From contig JABIDL010000002.1 of NCBI GenBank assembly GCA_018651745.1, positions 1-42,878 of the forward strand: 42,878 bases of DNA. The letters run 5' to 3'. Source of the DNA: Candidatus Neomarinimicrobiota bacterium (lineage in GTDB: Bacteria > Fidelibacterota > Marinisomatia > Marinisomatales > TCS55). Under the pieces are notes generated by a model. It worked only from the letters and a program-made list of their open reading frames with translations. It was not told the DNA's origin and made no database searches. This document shows, in pieces, positions 1 through 7,785 of this stretch (its first letter is position 1; the number at the start of each line of letters is the position of its first letter). A program made the translations under genes and the position numbers.

Positions 1-378
1 AAACGCCTCAAGTGGTAATCGCGAAACAACCGATTTGATTTAACCCCAGAAAACAGAGGAGCGTAATCAAGGGGCAGTTATGCCCACATGATTGCTATTG
101 TTTCCTGGGTGCTCGGTTTTTAGACCGGAATCAAAATCATATCAAAAATCAGTTGTTTCGCTCAATAATTTTACGGTAAATGATTCTAGAATTCAAGCAC
201 TTCCTCGGCGGACTCCTCAATACCACTTAAATATCCCAAATAAAATATTTCACAAGAGTATTTTTTATAGGGCAAAAACATTGATATATTTAAGATTACT
301 TTAAACCCAATTTACATAATCATAGCTCGTAAGTGAGTCGTGCTCATTTGATAAAATCTTAAATAAAGAGAGAAAATT
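1..378. other. Gene-poor leader before the ccm operon
   Basis: I see no convincing gene here. The only open frame of note (92-304, 70 codons) has no recognisable motif and a composition unlike its neighbours. The first 85 bases contain a short stretch resembling the start of Vibrio-type attC repeats, and a 5-bp hairpin with arms at 72-76 (GGGCA) and 81-85 (TGCCC). The last 60 bases before ccmE are AT-rich, and a purine-rich AAAGAGAG tract just before the ATG at 379 could serve as a ribosome binding site. A promoter for the ccm operon presumably lies here, but no clear -35/-10 pair could be assigned. Confidence 0.5.
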
Positions 379-813
379 ATGACCCAATCAAAAAAAATCG
401 TTCTGGCTGTTACCGGAATTGTTTTAGTATCATTATTTTGGATTTACCGTGCATCAACGGCATCAGATCCTCAGGAATCCCTAATGATTGAATTTCTTTC
501 ATTAGAAGATATTGAAGATGCCGGATTAAACCGAGTTCGGTTAGGTGGAATCGTGGAGCCCGGTTCAATTCAAATCGGAAAAAAGAATCTACTAGACTGT
601 CGTTTTACTTTGGCACAGGGTGAAGATATTGTTCGTGTCCACTATACTCAAACTCGTCCGGACCTTTTTGATGATGGTGCGGAGGTTATAGTTACCGGTG
701 TGCTTGATGGTGATATTTTTGAAGCAGATGATCTTCAGACAAAGTGTGCTTCACGCTATGAAGGTGATCTGCGAGATGAATCTAGTTACCAGCTAGACGA
801 ACTAGACATATGA
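379..813 (+). CDS. ccmE: Cytochrome c maturation heme chaperone CcmE, cysteine-type variant
   Basis: This periplasmic heme chaperone accepts heme from the CcmABCD complex and delivers it to CcmF for attachment to apocytochromes c. The 144-aa protein has an N-terminal signal anchor (about residues 6-23) followed by the small OB-fold domain. The segment leading to the heme site reads FEADDLQTKCASRYEGDL. The position that is His in the classical HxxxY motif is Cys here (C123, with Y127), giving CxxxY. This variant is known from archaea and sulfate reducers whose Ccm systems lack CcmG and CcmH. A second cysteine (C74) lies in the beta domain. It is the first gene of the ccm operon, its start has a purine-rich upstream tract, and its end overlaps the ccmF start by 4 nt. 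The identity is firm; the Cys variant is read directly from the translation. Confidence 0.93.
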   Translation: MTQSKKIVLAVTGIVLVSLFWIYRASTASDPQESLMIEFLSLEDIEDAGLNRVRLGGIVEPGSIQIGKKNLLDCRFTLAQGEDIVRVHYTQTRPDLFDDGAEVIVTGVLDGDIFEADDLQTKCASRYEGDLRDESSYQLDELDI

Positions 814-2777
814 CAGCGGTCGTAGGTGGATTTTCTCTAAACCTCGCTTTGGGGTTTGCTTGCCTTTCGTGCATCGCAATTCTTTTTTACGAAAAAACGA
901 AAGATTACCGTCTTTTCCTGACGGCGCAGAGGCTAGCGTTAGGGACATGCCTTTTTGTAGTATTTTCTACCGTTGCTCTTTCAGTCCTGTTATTAAACAG
1001 CGATTTTGATGTCAACTATGTGGCACATTATACAAGTTTAGAGACTCCAAACATTTATAAAATATCAGCGCTTTGGGCCGGACAGGAAGGTTCACTACTT
1101 TTTTGGTTGTTTATCTTATCGTTGTATACCGGAGTTGTCATTATCCAAAATCGGTACCGCCACCAAACCATGATGCCATGGGTTATTCTGGTTCTTAGTA
1201 TTGTCCAAGGATTTTTTCTAATTCTCACAAATTTTGTATCTAATCCATTTGCACCGACCGAAGCAAATTTTATTATAGCAAATGGGAACGGGCTGAATCC
1301 ATTATTGCAAAATATCACAATGGCTATTCATCCACCCACGCTGTATTTGGGATATATCGGATTTACGATTCCTTTCGCATTTGCGATTGCTGCCATGGCA
1401 ACCGGAGAAACAGGTTCAGTTTGGATTAGAGCTTCCAGAAGGTGGGCATTGGTTACATGGATGTTTTTGGGAATCGGAATTATTTTAGGTGGCTGGTGGG
1501 CATATCAAGAACTTGGCTGGGGTGGATACTGGGCGTGGGATCCTGTAGAGAATGCATCTTTTATGCCATGGCTTACCGGGACCGCTTTTATTCATTCCAT
1601 TTTGATCCAGGAAAAAAGAGATATGCTCAAAGCATGGAATATGGTTCTGATTATTATCACGTTTGCTCTAGTCATTTTTGGAACATTTTTAACACGAAGT
1701 GGAGTTATGTCATCTGTGCATTCTTTTGCGCAATCTTCTTTGGGACCACTATTTTTAGGATTCGTATTTTTTATTTTAATTGCCTCTTTTCTCTTATTTG
1801 CTAAACGCTTTTCTCTTTTGAAATCTGATCGGAAAATTGGTTCAATTACTTCCAGGGAAAGTGGGTTTGTATTCAACAATGTCATATTCGTTATTTTATG
1901 CTTCGCAGTATTTTGGGGAACCATGTTTCCTGTACTTACCGAAGCCGTAAAAGGAACCAAAATAACGGTTGGGCCACCTTTCTTTATTCAAATTACCACT
2001 CCAATCGGGCTCGCACTTTTGTTACTTACAGGCATTGGTCCACTCCTTGCGTGGCGGCGCACTTCGAAACAAAGTTTTATTCGCAATTTTACAATTCCGG
2101 TTTTATCAGCTCTTATATTTGGCATAATTTTAATTGGTTTAGGATTATCCGGTACAAACGTAATGACAGGATCTTTGTCCTTGTTTGTTTCGGTTGCAAT
2201 ACTACTTGAATTTTGGCGGGCAATTTCCATCCGCCGAGCAAAACTCAGGGAATCCATTTTTTCTGCGTTATCGAAGATTATTATCCGAAACAGAAGTCGA
2301 TACGGTGGCTACATTGCCCATCTTGGCATTGTGGTTATGTTTATCGGTTTTGCGGGGAAGACTTTTGATCAGGAAAGCGAATGGAGTATGAATGCCGGAG
2401 ATGAAAAACATCTTGCGGGATTTCATTTTCGAATGAATAAAATTACTGAAGCTGAAAGACCAAACCATTATGCATGGATAGCGGATTTAACGGTAAAGGA
2501 TGAAGCAGGTAAAACGATTACGCGCCTTAAACCAGAAAAGCGAATATATTTTCACAACAATCCAAATCCTGACCGCCGTCAGCCTCATAGTGAGCTTGAT
2601 ATTTATTCAACGATTAAGCAGGATATTTATTCGGTGTTTTCTGCAGTTGATCCAGATACGGAAACTGCATTCCTTAAAATTATGATCAACCCACTTGTCC
2701 GGCTGGTTTGGATTGGCGGATTCATTCTTGTGTTCGGAACATTAATTTCGTTATGGCCGGGGAAACAATTATTATGA
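810..2777 (+). CDS. ccmF: Cytochrome c heme lyase subunit CcmF
   Basis: This integral membrane heme lyase takes heme from holo-CcmE and joins it to the CxxCH motif of apocytochrome c. The protein has 655 residues, which is normal for the family, and many membrane segments. Hallmarks are WAGQEGSLLFW near residues 89-99, a conserved His-Pro in the ITMAIHPPTLYLGY stretch, the tryptophan-rich WWD loop at about 228-255 (core GWGGYWAWDPVENAS), and LTRSGVMSSVHSFA after it. A long periplasmic domain precedes the last helix. It starts inside the end of ccmE (ATGA-type overlap) and ends overlapping the next start, so the genes are probably translationally coupled. With no ccmH in the operon, CcmF may act without the usual CcmH-type reductant partner. 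Confidence 0.97.
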   Translation: MTAVVGGFSLNLALGFACLSCIAILFYEKTKDYRLFLTAQRLALGTCLFVVFSTVALSVLLLNSDFDVNYVAHYTSLETPNIYKISALWAGQEGSLLFWLFILSLYTGVVIIQNRYRHQTMMPWVILVLSIVQGFFLILTNFVSNPFAPTEANFIIANGNGLNPLLQNITMAIHPPTLYLGYIGFTIPFAFAIAAMATGETGSVWIRASRRWALVTWMFLGIGIILGGWWAYQELGWGGYWAWDPVENASFMPWLTGTAFIHSILIQEKRDMLKAWNMVLIIITFALVIFGTFLTRSGVMSSVHSFAQSSLGPLFLGFVFFILIASFLLFAKRFSLLKSDRKIGSITSRESGFVFNNVIFVILCFAVFWGTMFPVLTEAVKGTKITVGPPFFIQITTPIGLALLLLTGIGPLLAWRRTSKQSFIRNFTIPVLSALIFGIILIGLGLSGTNVMTGSLSLFVSVAILLEFWRAISIRRAKLRESIFSALSKIIIRNRSRYGGYIAHLGIVVMFIGFAGKTFDQESEWSMNAGDEKHLAGFHFRMNKITEAERPNHYAWIADLTVKDEAGKTITRLKPEKRIYFHNNPNPDRRQPHSELDIYSTIKQDIYSVFSAVDPDTETAFLKIMINPLVRLVWIGGFILVFGTLISLWPGKQLL

Positions 2778-3052
2778 CCATACTTAGTTTAATTGTACTT
2801 GTCATAATTTTTGGGATTCCTGTGGGTTTTGCCCTTCAGCCACTTTTTGCTCCAAAGCTAGATATGATTTCGGAAGATCAAAATACCTTTGAAGCCAATG
2901 AGAGAAAAAAACAGGTTTTGTATCAGCAAATTAAAGAGCTGGAATTAGAATATGGTCTTGGATTGATTCCGGAAGATGAATATTCTGCAATGCGCCAAGA
3001 ATTAAAACAGCATGTTGCAAATATTATGACGGAATTGAATCCTAAAAAATAA
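2774..3052 (+). CDS. Short CcmI-like membrane-anchored coiled-coil protein
   Basis: This 92-aa protein has one N-terminal membrane helix (about residues 3-23) and a charged, helical remainder. The pattern KQVLYQQIKELELEYGLGLI followed by EDEY and RQEL resembles the N-terminal segment of CcmI-type cytochrome c biogenesis proteins. The TPR region and the thioredoxin/CcmH-type cysteines are absent; the protein contains no cysteine. The ATG at 2774 overlaps the ccmF stop (ATGA), which supports this start over more upstream ones. It sits exactly between ccmF and ccmA, so a role in the Ccm machinery is likely. Whether it replaces CcmH/CcmI or acts as a scaffold is inference. Confidence 0.75.
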   Translation: MTILSLIVLVIIFGIPVGFALQPLFAPKLDMISEDQNTFEANERKKQVLYQQIKELELEYGLGLIPEDEYSAMRQELKQHVANIMTELNPKK

Positions 3053-3054
3053 CG

Positions 3055-3666
3055 ATGCTTGAAGTTAGGAATCTTAAAAAATCATTTTTTCACAAACCAA
3101 TTTTAGATGAAATTTCATTTACAATTCAAAAAGGGGAATCGGTTGCATTGGCTGGACCAAATGGCGCCGGTAAAACGACCTTACTCAGAATTATTGCCGG
3201 GATTGCTTCCTCGGATGCCGGGGATATAAACTGTTCTTTTAAACCTTTATTGTATATGGGACATGCGCCCGGCTTATATGCCGGTTTGTCCCTCCGAGAA
3301 AATGTGAAACTTTTTGCGGGTCTTCATCAACAACCTTTGGATCCAAACATCATGGAAAAAACATTTTCAAATTTTGGATTGGGAAATCATAGCCATAAAC
3401 CAACACGGGTATTATCGCAAGGAATGCTGCAGCGCCTAAAACTTGTCATCGGTTCCCTTTTACATTGGGATTTTCTTTTGTTTGATGAACCATTCAATGC
3501 CCTTGATGAGGACGGACAATCCTTAGCAAAAACATTAATCAAAGAATGGGTTGCAAAACGGAAAACTATTTTATTTGTTGATCATAACAAAGCACGATCA
3601 CATGAATTATCTTCGCGGCAGATCATTTTAAGCGGAGGACATATTCAGAAGGAAAATCAAGCCTAA
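3055..3666 (+). CDS. ccmA: Heme exporter ATPase CcmA
   Basis: This is the ATP-binding subunit of the CcmAB(C) ABC complex, which uses ATP to release holo-CcmE from CcmC. The 203-aa length is typical. The Walker A motif GPNGAGKT is at residues 34-41, the ABC signature reads LSQGM at 120-124 (a CcmA-like variant of LSGGQ), and Walker B LLFDEP is at 141-146, followed by a D-loop (NALDE). It follows the CcmI-like gene by 2 nt and shares its last base with the ccmB start, consistent with a single transcript. Confidence 0.95.
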   Translation: MLEVRNLKKSFFHKPILDEISFTIQKGESVALAGPNGAGKTTLLRIIAGIASSDAGDINCSFKPLLYMGHAPGLYAGLSLRENVKLFAGLHQQPLDPNIMEKTFSNFGLGNHSHKPTRVLSQGMLQRLKLVIGSLLHWDFLLFDEPFNALDEDGQSLAKTLIKEWVAKRKTILFVDHNKARSHELSSRQIILSGGHIQKENQA

Positions 3667-4328
3667 TGTTGGCATTCCTAGTTAAAAAAGAATTGCTGAT
3701 GGAATTCCGTGCAAAAGAGTCCTTTTTAACAATGGCTGCGTTTAGTATGGTTGTGATTGTCAGTTTCTCTTTTTCATTTAATGTAAGTAGTGGACGGTTT
3801 GTTGAAATGACTCCAGGACTTTTTTGGGTTATGGTTTTATTTACGTCCGTACTTGGCCTTCAAAGATCTTTTGCATATGAGAGCGAATTTGATGCTTTTT
3901 CGATGCTTTTGTCGGCACCTGTTGACCGAGGATTAATTTTCCTTGCAAAATGGATCAGCGGGTGGATTGTATTGACCTTAATTGTACTGATTGCATTAAT
4001 TCCATTTACTCTTTTTTTACGATTCACAATTCCTACAAATCCTCTAGTTGGCATCGGAATTATTTTATTGGGGAATGCGTCCATCATGTGTTTAGGAAGT
4101 TTTGTTTCAGGATTGGCAATGAGATCTCGACTGAGTAATGTGCTCGTACCCATTTTACTTTTCCCTCTTTTATCACCGGTTGTGATTGCATCGGTAAAAT
4201 CTACAAGCGGTTGGATGAGAGGGCTTTCTTTCTCCACATGGGAAACATGGATCTTTGTCTTATCCTCATTTATTATCATATTCGGCTTGCTAGGTTACAC
4301 TTTATTTAATCACATAACTGAAGAATAA
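3666..4328 (+). CDS. ccmB: Heme exporter membrane subunit CcmB
   Basis: This 220-aa permease pairs with CcmA. About six hydrophobic segments span the length, with a conserved cytoplasmic stretch between the first helices (LQRSFAYESEFDAFSMLLSA) that is characteristic of CcmB. The start overlaps the ccmA stop by one base and its own stop overlaps the ccmC start, so its place in the operon is clear. Confidence 0.93.
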   Translation: MLAFLVKKELLMEFRAKESFLTMAAFSMVVIVSFSFSFNVSSGRFVEMTPGLFWVMVLFTSVLGLQRSFAYESEFDAFSMLLSAPVDRGLIFLAKWISGWIVLTLIVLIALIPFTLFLRFTIPTNPLVGIGIILLGNASIMCLGSFVSGLAMRSRLSNVLVPILLFPLLSPVVIASVKSTSGWMRGLSFSTWETWIFVLSSFIIIFGLLGYTLFNHITEE

Positions 4329-5002
4329 TGAATTTTTTCTTTTCAAACCGATCGAACCAACTATGGACTGGATCAGTTTTTTTGCTAATGGTTGTCAATT
4401 TTTATTCAATCATTTGGGGAACTCCAATGGTCCCGGATCAGGAATGGGCTCAGAAGATATTTTATCTTCATGTACCATCCGCTTGGGTTGGATTCTTTTC
4501 TTATTTTATTGTCATGATTGCCGGTATTTTATTCTTATCCAAGAAAGATCATAAATGGGACAGAGTGGGGCTCGCTGCAGCAGAAATTGGAACTTTGTTT
4601 TTAATCCTTGTATTAATTACCGGTCCTATTTGGGCCAAACCGATTTGGGGACGTGCCTGGATTTGGGAACCTCGATTAACCACTACGCTGGTCTTATTTC
4701 TTATATATATGGGATATTTTATGATCCGATCATTTGGAGATTATCCCGAGCGATCCGCTCGAACGGGGGCAGTCCTAGGAATCATTGCATTTGTTGATGT
4801 CCCTATTATTTTTCTTTCTGTAAAATTTTGGATTCCAGACATTCAATCCCATCCTCAGGTAGAAATGTCTAGCCAACCTTCCGGCATTTTACTTCCGTTT
4901 TTATTTTCAATGTTTTGTTTCACTGCAATGTATTTCCTTATGTTGCGGTATAGAATTCATATTTTATCACTGAAAAGTATTCGAGAGAAAAATGATCTAT
5001 AA
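4328..5002 (+). CDS. ccmC: Heme delivery protein CcmC
   Basis: CcmC presents heme to CcmE and forms the CcmABCD complex. The 224-aa protein has six predicted helices, the heme-ligand candidates H48 (in YLHVPSAW) and H175 (in DIQSHPQ), and a tryptophan-rich WWD loop at about 102-130. The loop centre reads WGRAWIWEPRLTT: the common W-D pair of this loop is W-E here, and the following Pro-Arg-Leu is as expected for CcmC. The stop overlaps the start of the small ccmD-like gene by 11 nt. Confidence 0.95.
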   Translation: MNFFFSNRSNQLWTGSVFLLMVVNFYSIIWGTPMVPDQEWAQKIFYLHVPSAWVGFFSYFIVMIAGILFLSKKDHKWDRVGLAAAEIGTLFLILVLITGPIWAKPIWGRAWIWEPRLTTTLVLFLIYMGYFMIRSFGDYPERSARTGAVLGIIAFVDVPIIFLSVKFWIPDIQSHPQVEMSSQPSGILLPFLFSMFCFTAMYFLMLRYRIHILSLKSIREKNDL

Positions 5003-5114
5003 ATTCCTACCATATTTTAGTAGTGTTTTAGTCATTGTGATTGGAACAATTTTAGGTTGGTTCATATTCCAATTGATCAAAGAGAAAAATATAATAAACA
5101 ATAAATCGGAGTAG
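4992..5114 (+). CDS. ccmD: CcmD-like small membrane protein
   Basis: This 40-codon gene encodes a peptide with a single hydrophobic helix (about residues 9-27) followed by a basic tail ending KEKNIINNKSE. Its start lies inside the 3' end of ccmC in another frame. Size, topology and position directly after ccmC match CcmD, the small subunit that helps release holo-CcmE. Sequence conservation in CcmD is very low, so the call rests on topology and context. Confidence 0.72.
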   Translation: MIYKFLPYFSSVLVIVIGTILGWFIFQLIKEKNIINNKSE

Positions 5115-5119
5115 CATTA

Positions 5120-6184
5120 ATGGGTAAAAAAATTGTACATGTTGTTGGAACAGGAACCATTGGCGAACCGCTAACCGGTCTTTTAACCGATTATCGGGAA
5201 GGTCTTGGAATTGATGAAGTGACCTTTCAAAAATACACACCCCTTCGTGAGGATAGATCTAAGGTGAATGACCTCGTTAGTCGGGGTGCAAAGCTGGCTG
5301 TTTTGGATGATCGAAAAGACAGGTTTACAGAATTAGGAATGCATCCTGAACTTGAGACAGAAGAAGCCATTCAGCGTGCTTCCGTTGTAATCGATTGCAC
5401 CCCTGGCGGATTTGGTCATAAAAATAAGGCCAAATATTATGAAAAGTTTAAGGATGGTAAAGGGTTTATCGCTCAAGGAAGCGAAGATGGGTTTGGCAAG
5501 AAATATGCACGGGGAATCAATGATTCATCTTTGGTAAAGGGAGAAGATCAGTTTATTCAAATTGTATCTTGTAACACGCATAATGTATCCTGTATCACGA
5601 ACACTTTAGTGTTAAATGGACAAGACCCAGGTAATTTAATTGAAGGGCGTTATGTATGTATCCGGCGAGCAACAGATATTAGCCAAAAAACTTCCATTGC
5701 ATCACCGCAGGTAAATGAACATAATGATGAAGTGTATGGTTCTCACCATGCCAAGGATGCAGCGGCTCTTTTTCGGACATTGGATTTGGATTTAAACTTA
5801 TTCTCATCTGCGATGAAAATTCCCAGTCAGTATATGCATATTTTATGGTTCAATTTAAAAGTTAAAGAGGCAACTACTTTAAATGAAATCATGGATAAAC
5901 TGGAAGCAAATCCATTGGTTGCGCTTACGTCGAAAGATATGACTGGTACTGTTTTTTCTTTTGGACGAGACCATGGACATTTTGGAAGGATATTGAATGA
6001 AACTGTTGTTGTGGAACAAACTATGAATGTAAAAAATAATCACGAAATTACAGGTTTTTGCTTTACTCCTCAGGATGGAAATTCTCTTTTAAGCTCTATT
6101 TCTGCTACGGAATGGTTTCTTTATCCGGATGAGTACGAAGATAAAATCCAGTGCCTTTCTCATCTCATTTATCAGAATATTTGA
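5120..6184 (+). CDS. Archaeal-type (type II) glyceraldehyde-3-phosphate dehydrogenase
   Basis: This enzyme interconverts glyceraldehyde 3-phosphate and 1,3-bisphosphoglycerate with NAD(P). At 354 aa it is slightly longer than archaeal homologues (about 335-340). It has a Rossmann glycine motif GTGTIG at 10-15, the type II hallmark DCTPGGFGHKNK at 92-103, and the catalytic Cys motif VSCNTHNVSC with C151 as the likely nucleophile. A later GSHHAKDA segment and a PSQYMHILWFNLKV strand also match the archaeal family rather than bacterial GapA. It follows ccmD by 5 nt with a GGAG ribosome binding site, and its TGA overlaps the likely start of the next gene. The exact cofactor preference and direction (glycolytic or gluconeogenic) cannot be read here. 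Confidence 0.85.
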   Translation: MGKKIVHVVGTGTIGEPLTGLLTDYREGLGIDEVTFQKYTPLREDRSKVNDLVSRGAKLAVLDDRKDRFTELGMHPELETEEAIQRASVVIDCTPGGFGHKNKAKYYEKFKDGKGFIAQGSEDGFGKKYARGINDSSLVKGEDQFIQIVSCNTHNVSCITNTLVLNGQDPGNLIEGRYVCIRRATDISQKTSIASPQVNEHNDEVYGSHHAKDAAALFRTLDLDLNLFSSAMKIPSQYMHILWFNLKVKEATTLNEIMDKLEANPLVALTSKDMTGTVFSFGRDHGHFGRILNETVVVEQTMNVKNNHEITGFCFTPQDGNSLLSSISATEWFLYPDEYEDKIQCLSHLIYQNI

Positions 6185-6828
6185 GTTTAATTATTCAACC
6201 CGTTACAACGGGACCTTTTCAGGAAAATTCGTATTTAGTTGGCTTGGAACAGTCAAATGAATGTATCATTATTGATCCGGGCGACGAGCCGAATATCCTT
6301 CAAAAAGAAATCGATTCCTTTGGAAAACTGCTTGCTATTGTGTGCACCCATGCTCATTTAGATCATATCGGCGCAGTGTATGATCTTAAAAAAATCTATG
6401 ATTGCCCGGTATACCTCCATGAGAACGATAAGTCGGTTTTAGACTCATATGAAGAATCCTGTTCTTTTTTTGGTTTGAACCCAAAACCTAAGCCGGATAT
6501 CGATGAGTGGATTACTTCCGACAATGATCTCATCTTTAATGATCTTCCTCTGAAAGTTCTACATTCACCTGGGCATACGCCAGGAAGTACCTGCTTTGAA
6601 ATAATGGGACACTTATTTTCAGGCGATACACTTTTTGCGGGATCTGTAGGAAGAACGGATTTGCCGGGTGGTGATTGGGATGAATTAAATATGTCTTTAA
6701 TAAAAATAATGAAAACTTTTTCACAAGAAACGGTTGTGCATTCGGGGCATGGTCCGGAGACAACTATAAAATTAGAAATGCAACAAAACCCCTTTTTAAT
6801 TCCTATCCTAAGCCATGTAGATTCCTGA
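6181..6828 (+). CDS. Metallo-beta-lactamase-fold hydrolase, glyoxalase II-like
   Basis: This is a soluble metal-dependent hydrolase of the YcbL/glyoxalase II-like group. Motifs seen are THAHLDH (HxHxDH, about residues 56-62), the SPGHTPGS metal-ligand His, SGDTLFAGSVGRTDLPGG, and a C-terminal VHSGHGPETT. I prefer the TTG at 6181, which overlaps the preceding TGA as TTGA and gives MSLIIQPVTTGPFQENSYLV, as in the family. A GTG 30 nt upstream (6151) is an alternative. The gene is tightly linked to GAPDH and metF. Substrate unknown: hydroxyacyl-glutathione-like thioesters are usual for this group. Confidence 0.85.
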   Translation: MSLIIQPVTTGPFQENSYLVGLEQSNECIIIDPGDEPNILQKEIDSFGKLLAIVCTHAHLDHIGAVYDLKKIYDCPVYLHENDKSVLDSYEESCSFFGLNPKPKPDIDEWITSDNDLIFNDLPLKVLHSPGHTPGSTCFEIMGHLFSGDTLFAGSVGRTDLPGGDWDELNMSLIKIMKTFSQETVVHSGHGPETTIKLEMQQNPFLIPILSHVDS

Positions 6829-6830
6829 TT

Positions 6831-7775
6831 ATGAAGGTGACCAAATATTTAAAGGATGCGAATAATACTTTGTTCAGTTTTGAAATCATGCCGCCCATGC
6901 GAGGTGGAAGTGCAGAAAAGATATTTTCGCTTGTTGATCAGCTTATGCCTTACAATCCACCATTTATTGATTTGACAAGCCGGTCGGCGGAAGTGTATTA
7001 CGAAAATCGATCGAATAGTAATCCAATAAAACATGTTAAACGGAAGCGCCCAGGCACTATCGGATTAAGCGCTGCTATTAAAAATAGATATAATGTAGAA
7101 GCAGTTCCGCACATTCTTTGCAATGGATTTACGAAAGAAGAAACTGAAGATGCACTCATTGAATTAAATTATTTAGGCATTGACAATGTACTTGCAGTCC
7201 GTGGAGATGATCTTCGGAAAGTTCCGAAAAAATCAGACAAAAGAAGTAGAAATAAATATGCCTCAGATTTGGTAGAACAAATTGTAAAATTGAATCAAGG
7301 AAAATACCTTGAAGATTTGGATGATTCGAGTCCTACAAATTTTTGTATTGGTATTAGCGGATATCCGGAATGCCATTTTGATTCTCCTGATCCCGAATCG
7401 GATTTAAGGTACACTAAACTCAAAGTGGATCAGGGTGCCGACTATATTGTGACACAAATGTTTTATGATAATCAAGTTTATTTTGATTTTGTAGATCGTG
7501 CTCGTAGTGCGGGAATAAATGTTCCCATCATTCCGGGAATAAAAATTATTACCCTGGAAAACCATCTTGAAATTATTCCGGACATTTTTCATATTGATAT
7601 TCCGGAAGTATTGCAGTCGAAGATTCGAGGTAAATCAAAAAATGAAATTGCCTCTGCCGGCATTGACTGGGCTATGCAACAAGTGCAAGAACTCGTTGAT
7701 GCAAACGTACCTTGCGTTCATTTTTATATCATGTCATCTGCAAAAGCAGTGACAGAGATTGTATCCCAATTCTAA
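6831..7775 (+). CDS. metF: Methylenetetrahydrofolate reductase
   Basis: MetF reduces 5,10-methylene-THF to 5-methyl-THF using FAD, feeding methionine synthesis or, in some bacteria, C1 pathways. The 314-aa TIM-barrel protein begins with the FSFEIMPPMRG segment carrying the conserved catalytic Glu, then LAVRGDDLRK (family LALRGD), GISGYPECH, and TQMFYDNQVYFDF, followed by PIIPGIKII. These are diagnostic for MetF. A somewhat long insertion follows the RGDD motif (about residues 127-160). It starts 2 nt after the hydrolase gene and ends 10 nt before the tilS ATG. Confidence 0.95.
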   Translation: MKVTKYLKDANNTLFSFEIMPPMRGGSAEKIFSLVDQLMPYNPPFIDLTSRSAEVYYENRSNSNPIKHVKRKRPGTIGLSAAIKNRYNVEAVPHILCNGFTKEETEDALIELNYLGIDNVLAVRGDDLRKVPKKSDKRSRNKYASDLVEQIVKLNQGKYLEDLDDSSPTNFCIGISGYPECHFDSPDPESDLRYTKLKVDQGADYIVTQMFYDNQVYFDFVDRARSAGINVPIIPGIKIITLENHLEIIPDIFHIDIPEVLQSKIRGKSKNEIASAGIDWAMQQVQELVDANVPCVHFYIMSSAKAVTEIVSQF

Positions 7776-7785
7776 GAAAATTTGT

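Noticed and set aside
92-304. 70-codon open frame on the + strand
   Set aside because: No motif, irregular composition, and no good ribosome binding site; it looks like a chance frame in an AT-rich leader.
6151-6183. GTG start for the metallo-beta-lactamase gene
   Set aside because: It adds ten residues that overlap the GAPDH end and do not match the family; TTG at 6181 gives a TTGA overlap and the expected N-terminus.
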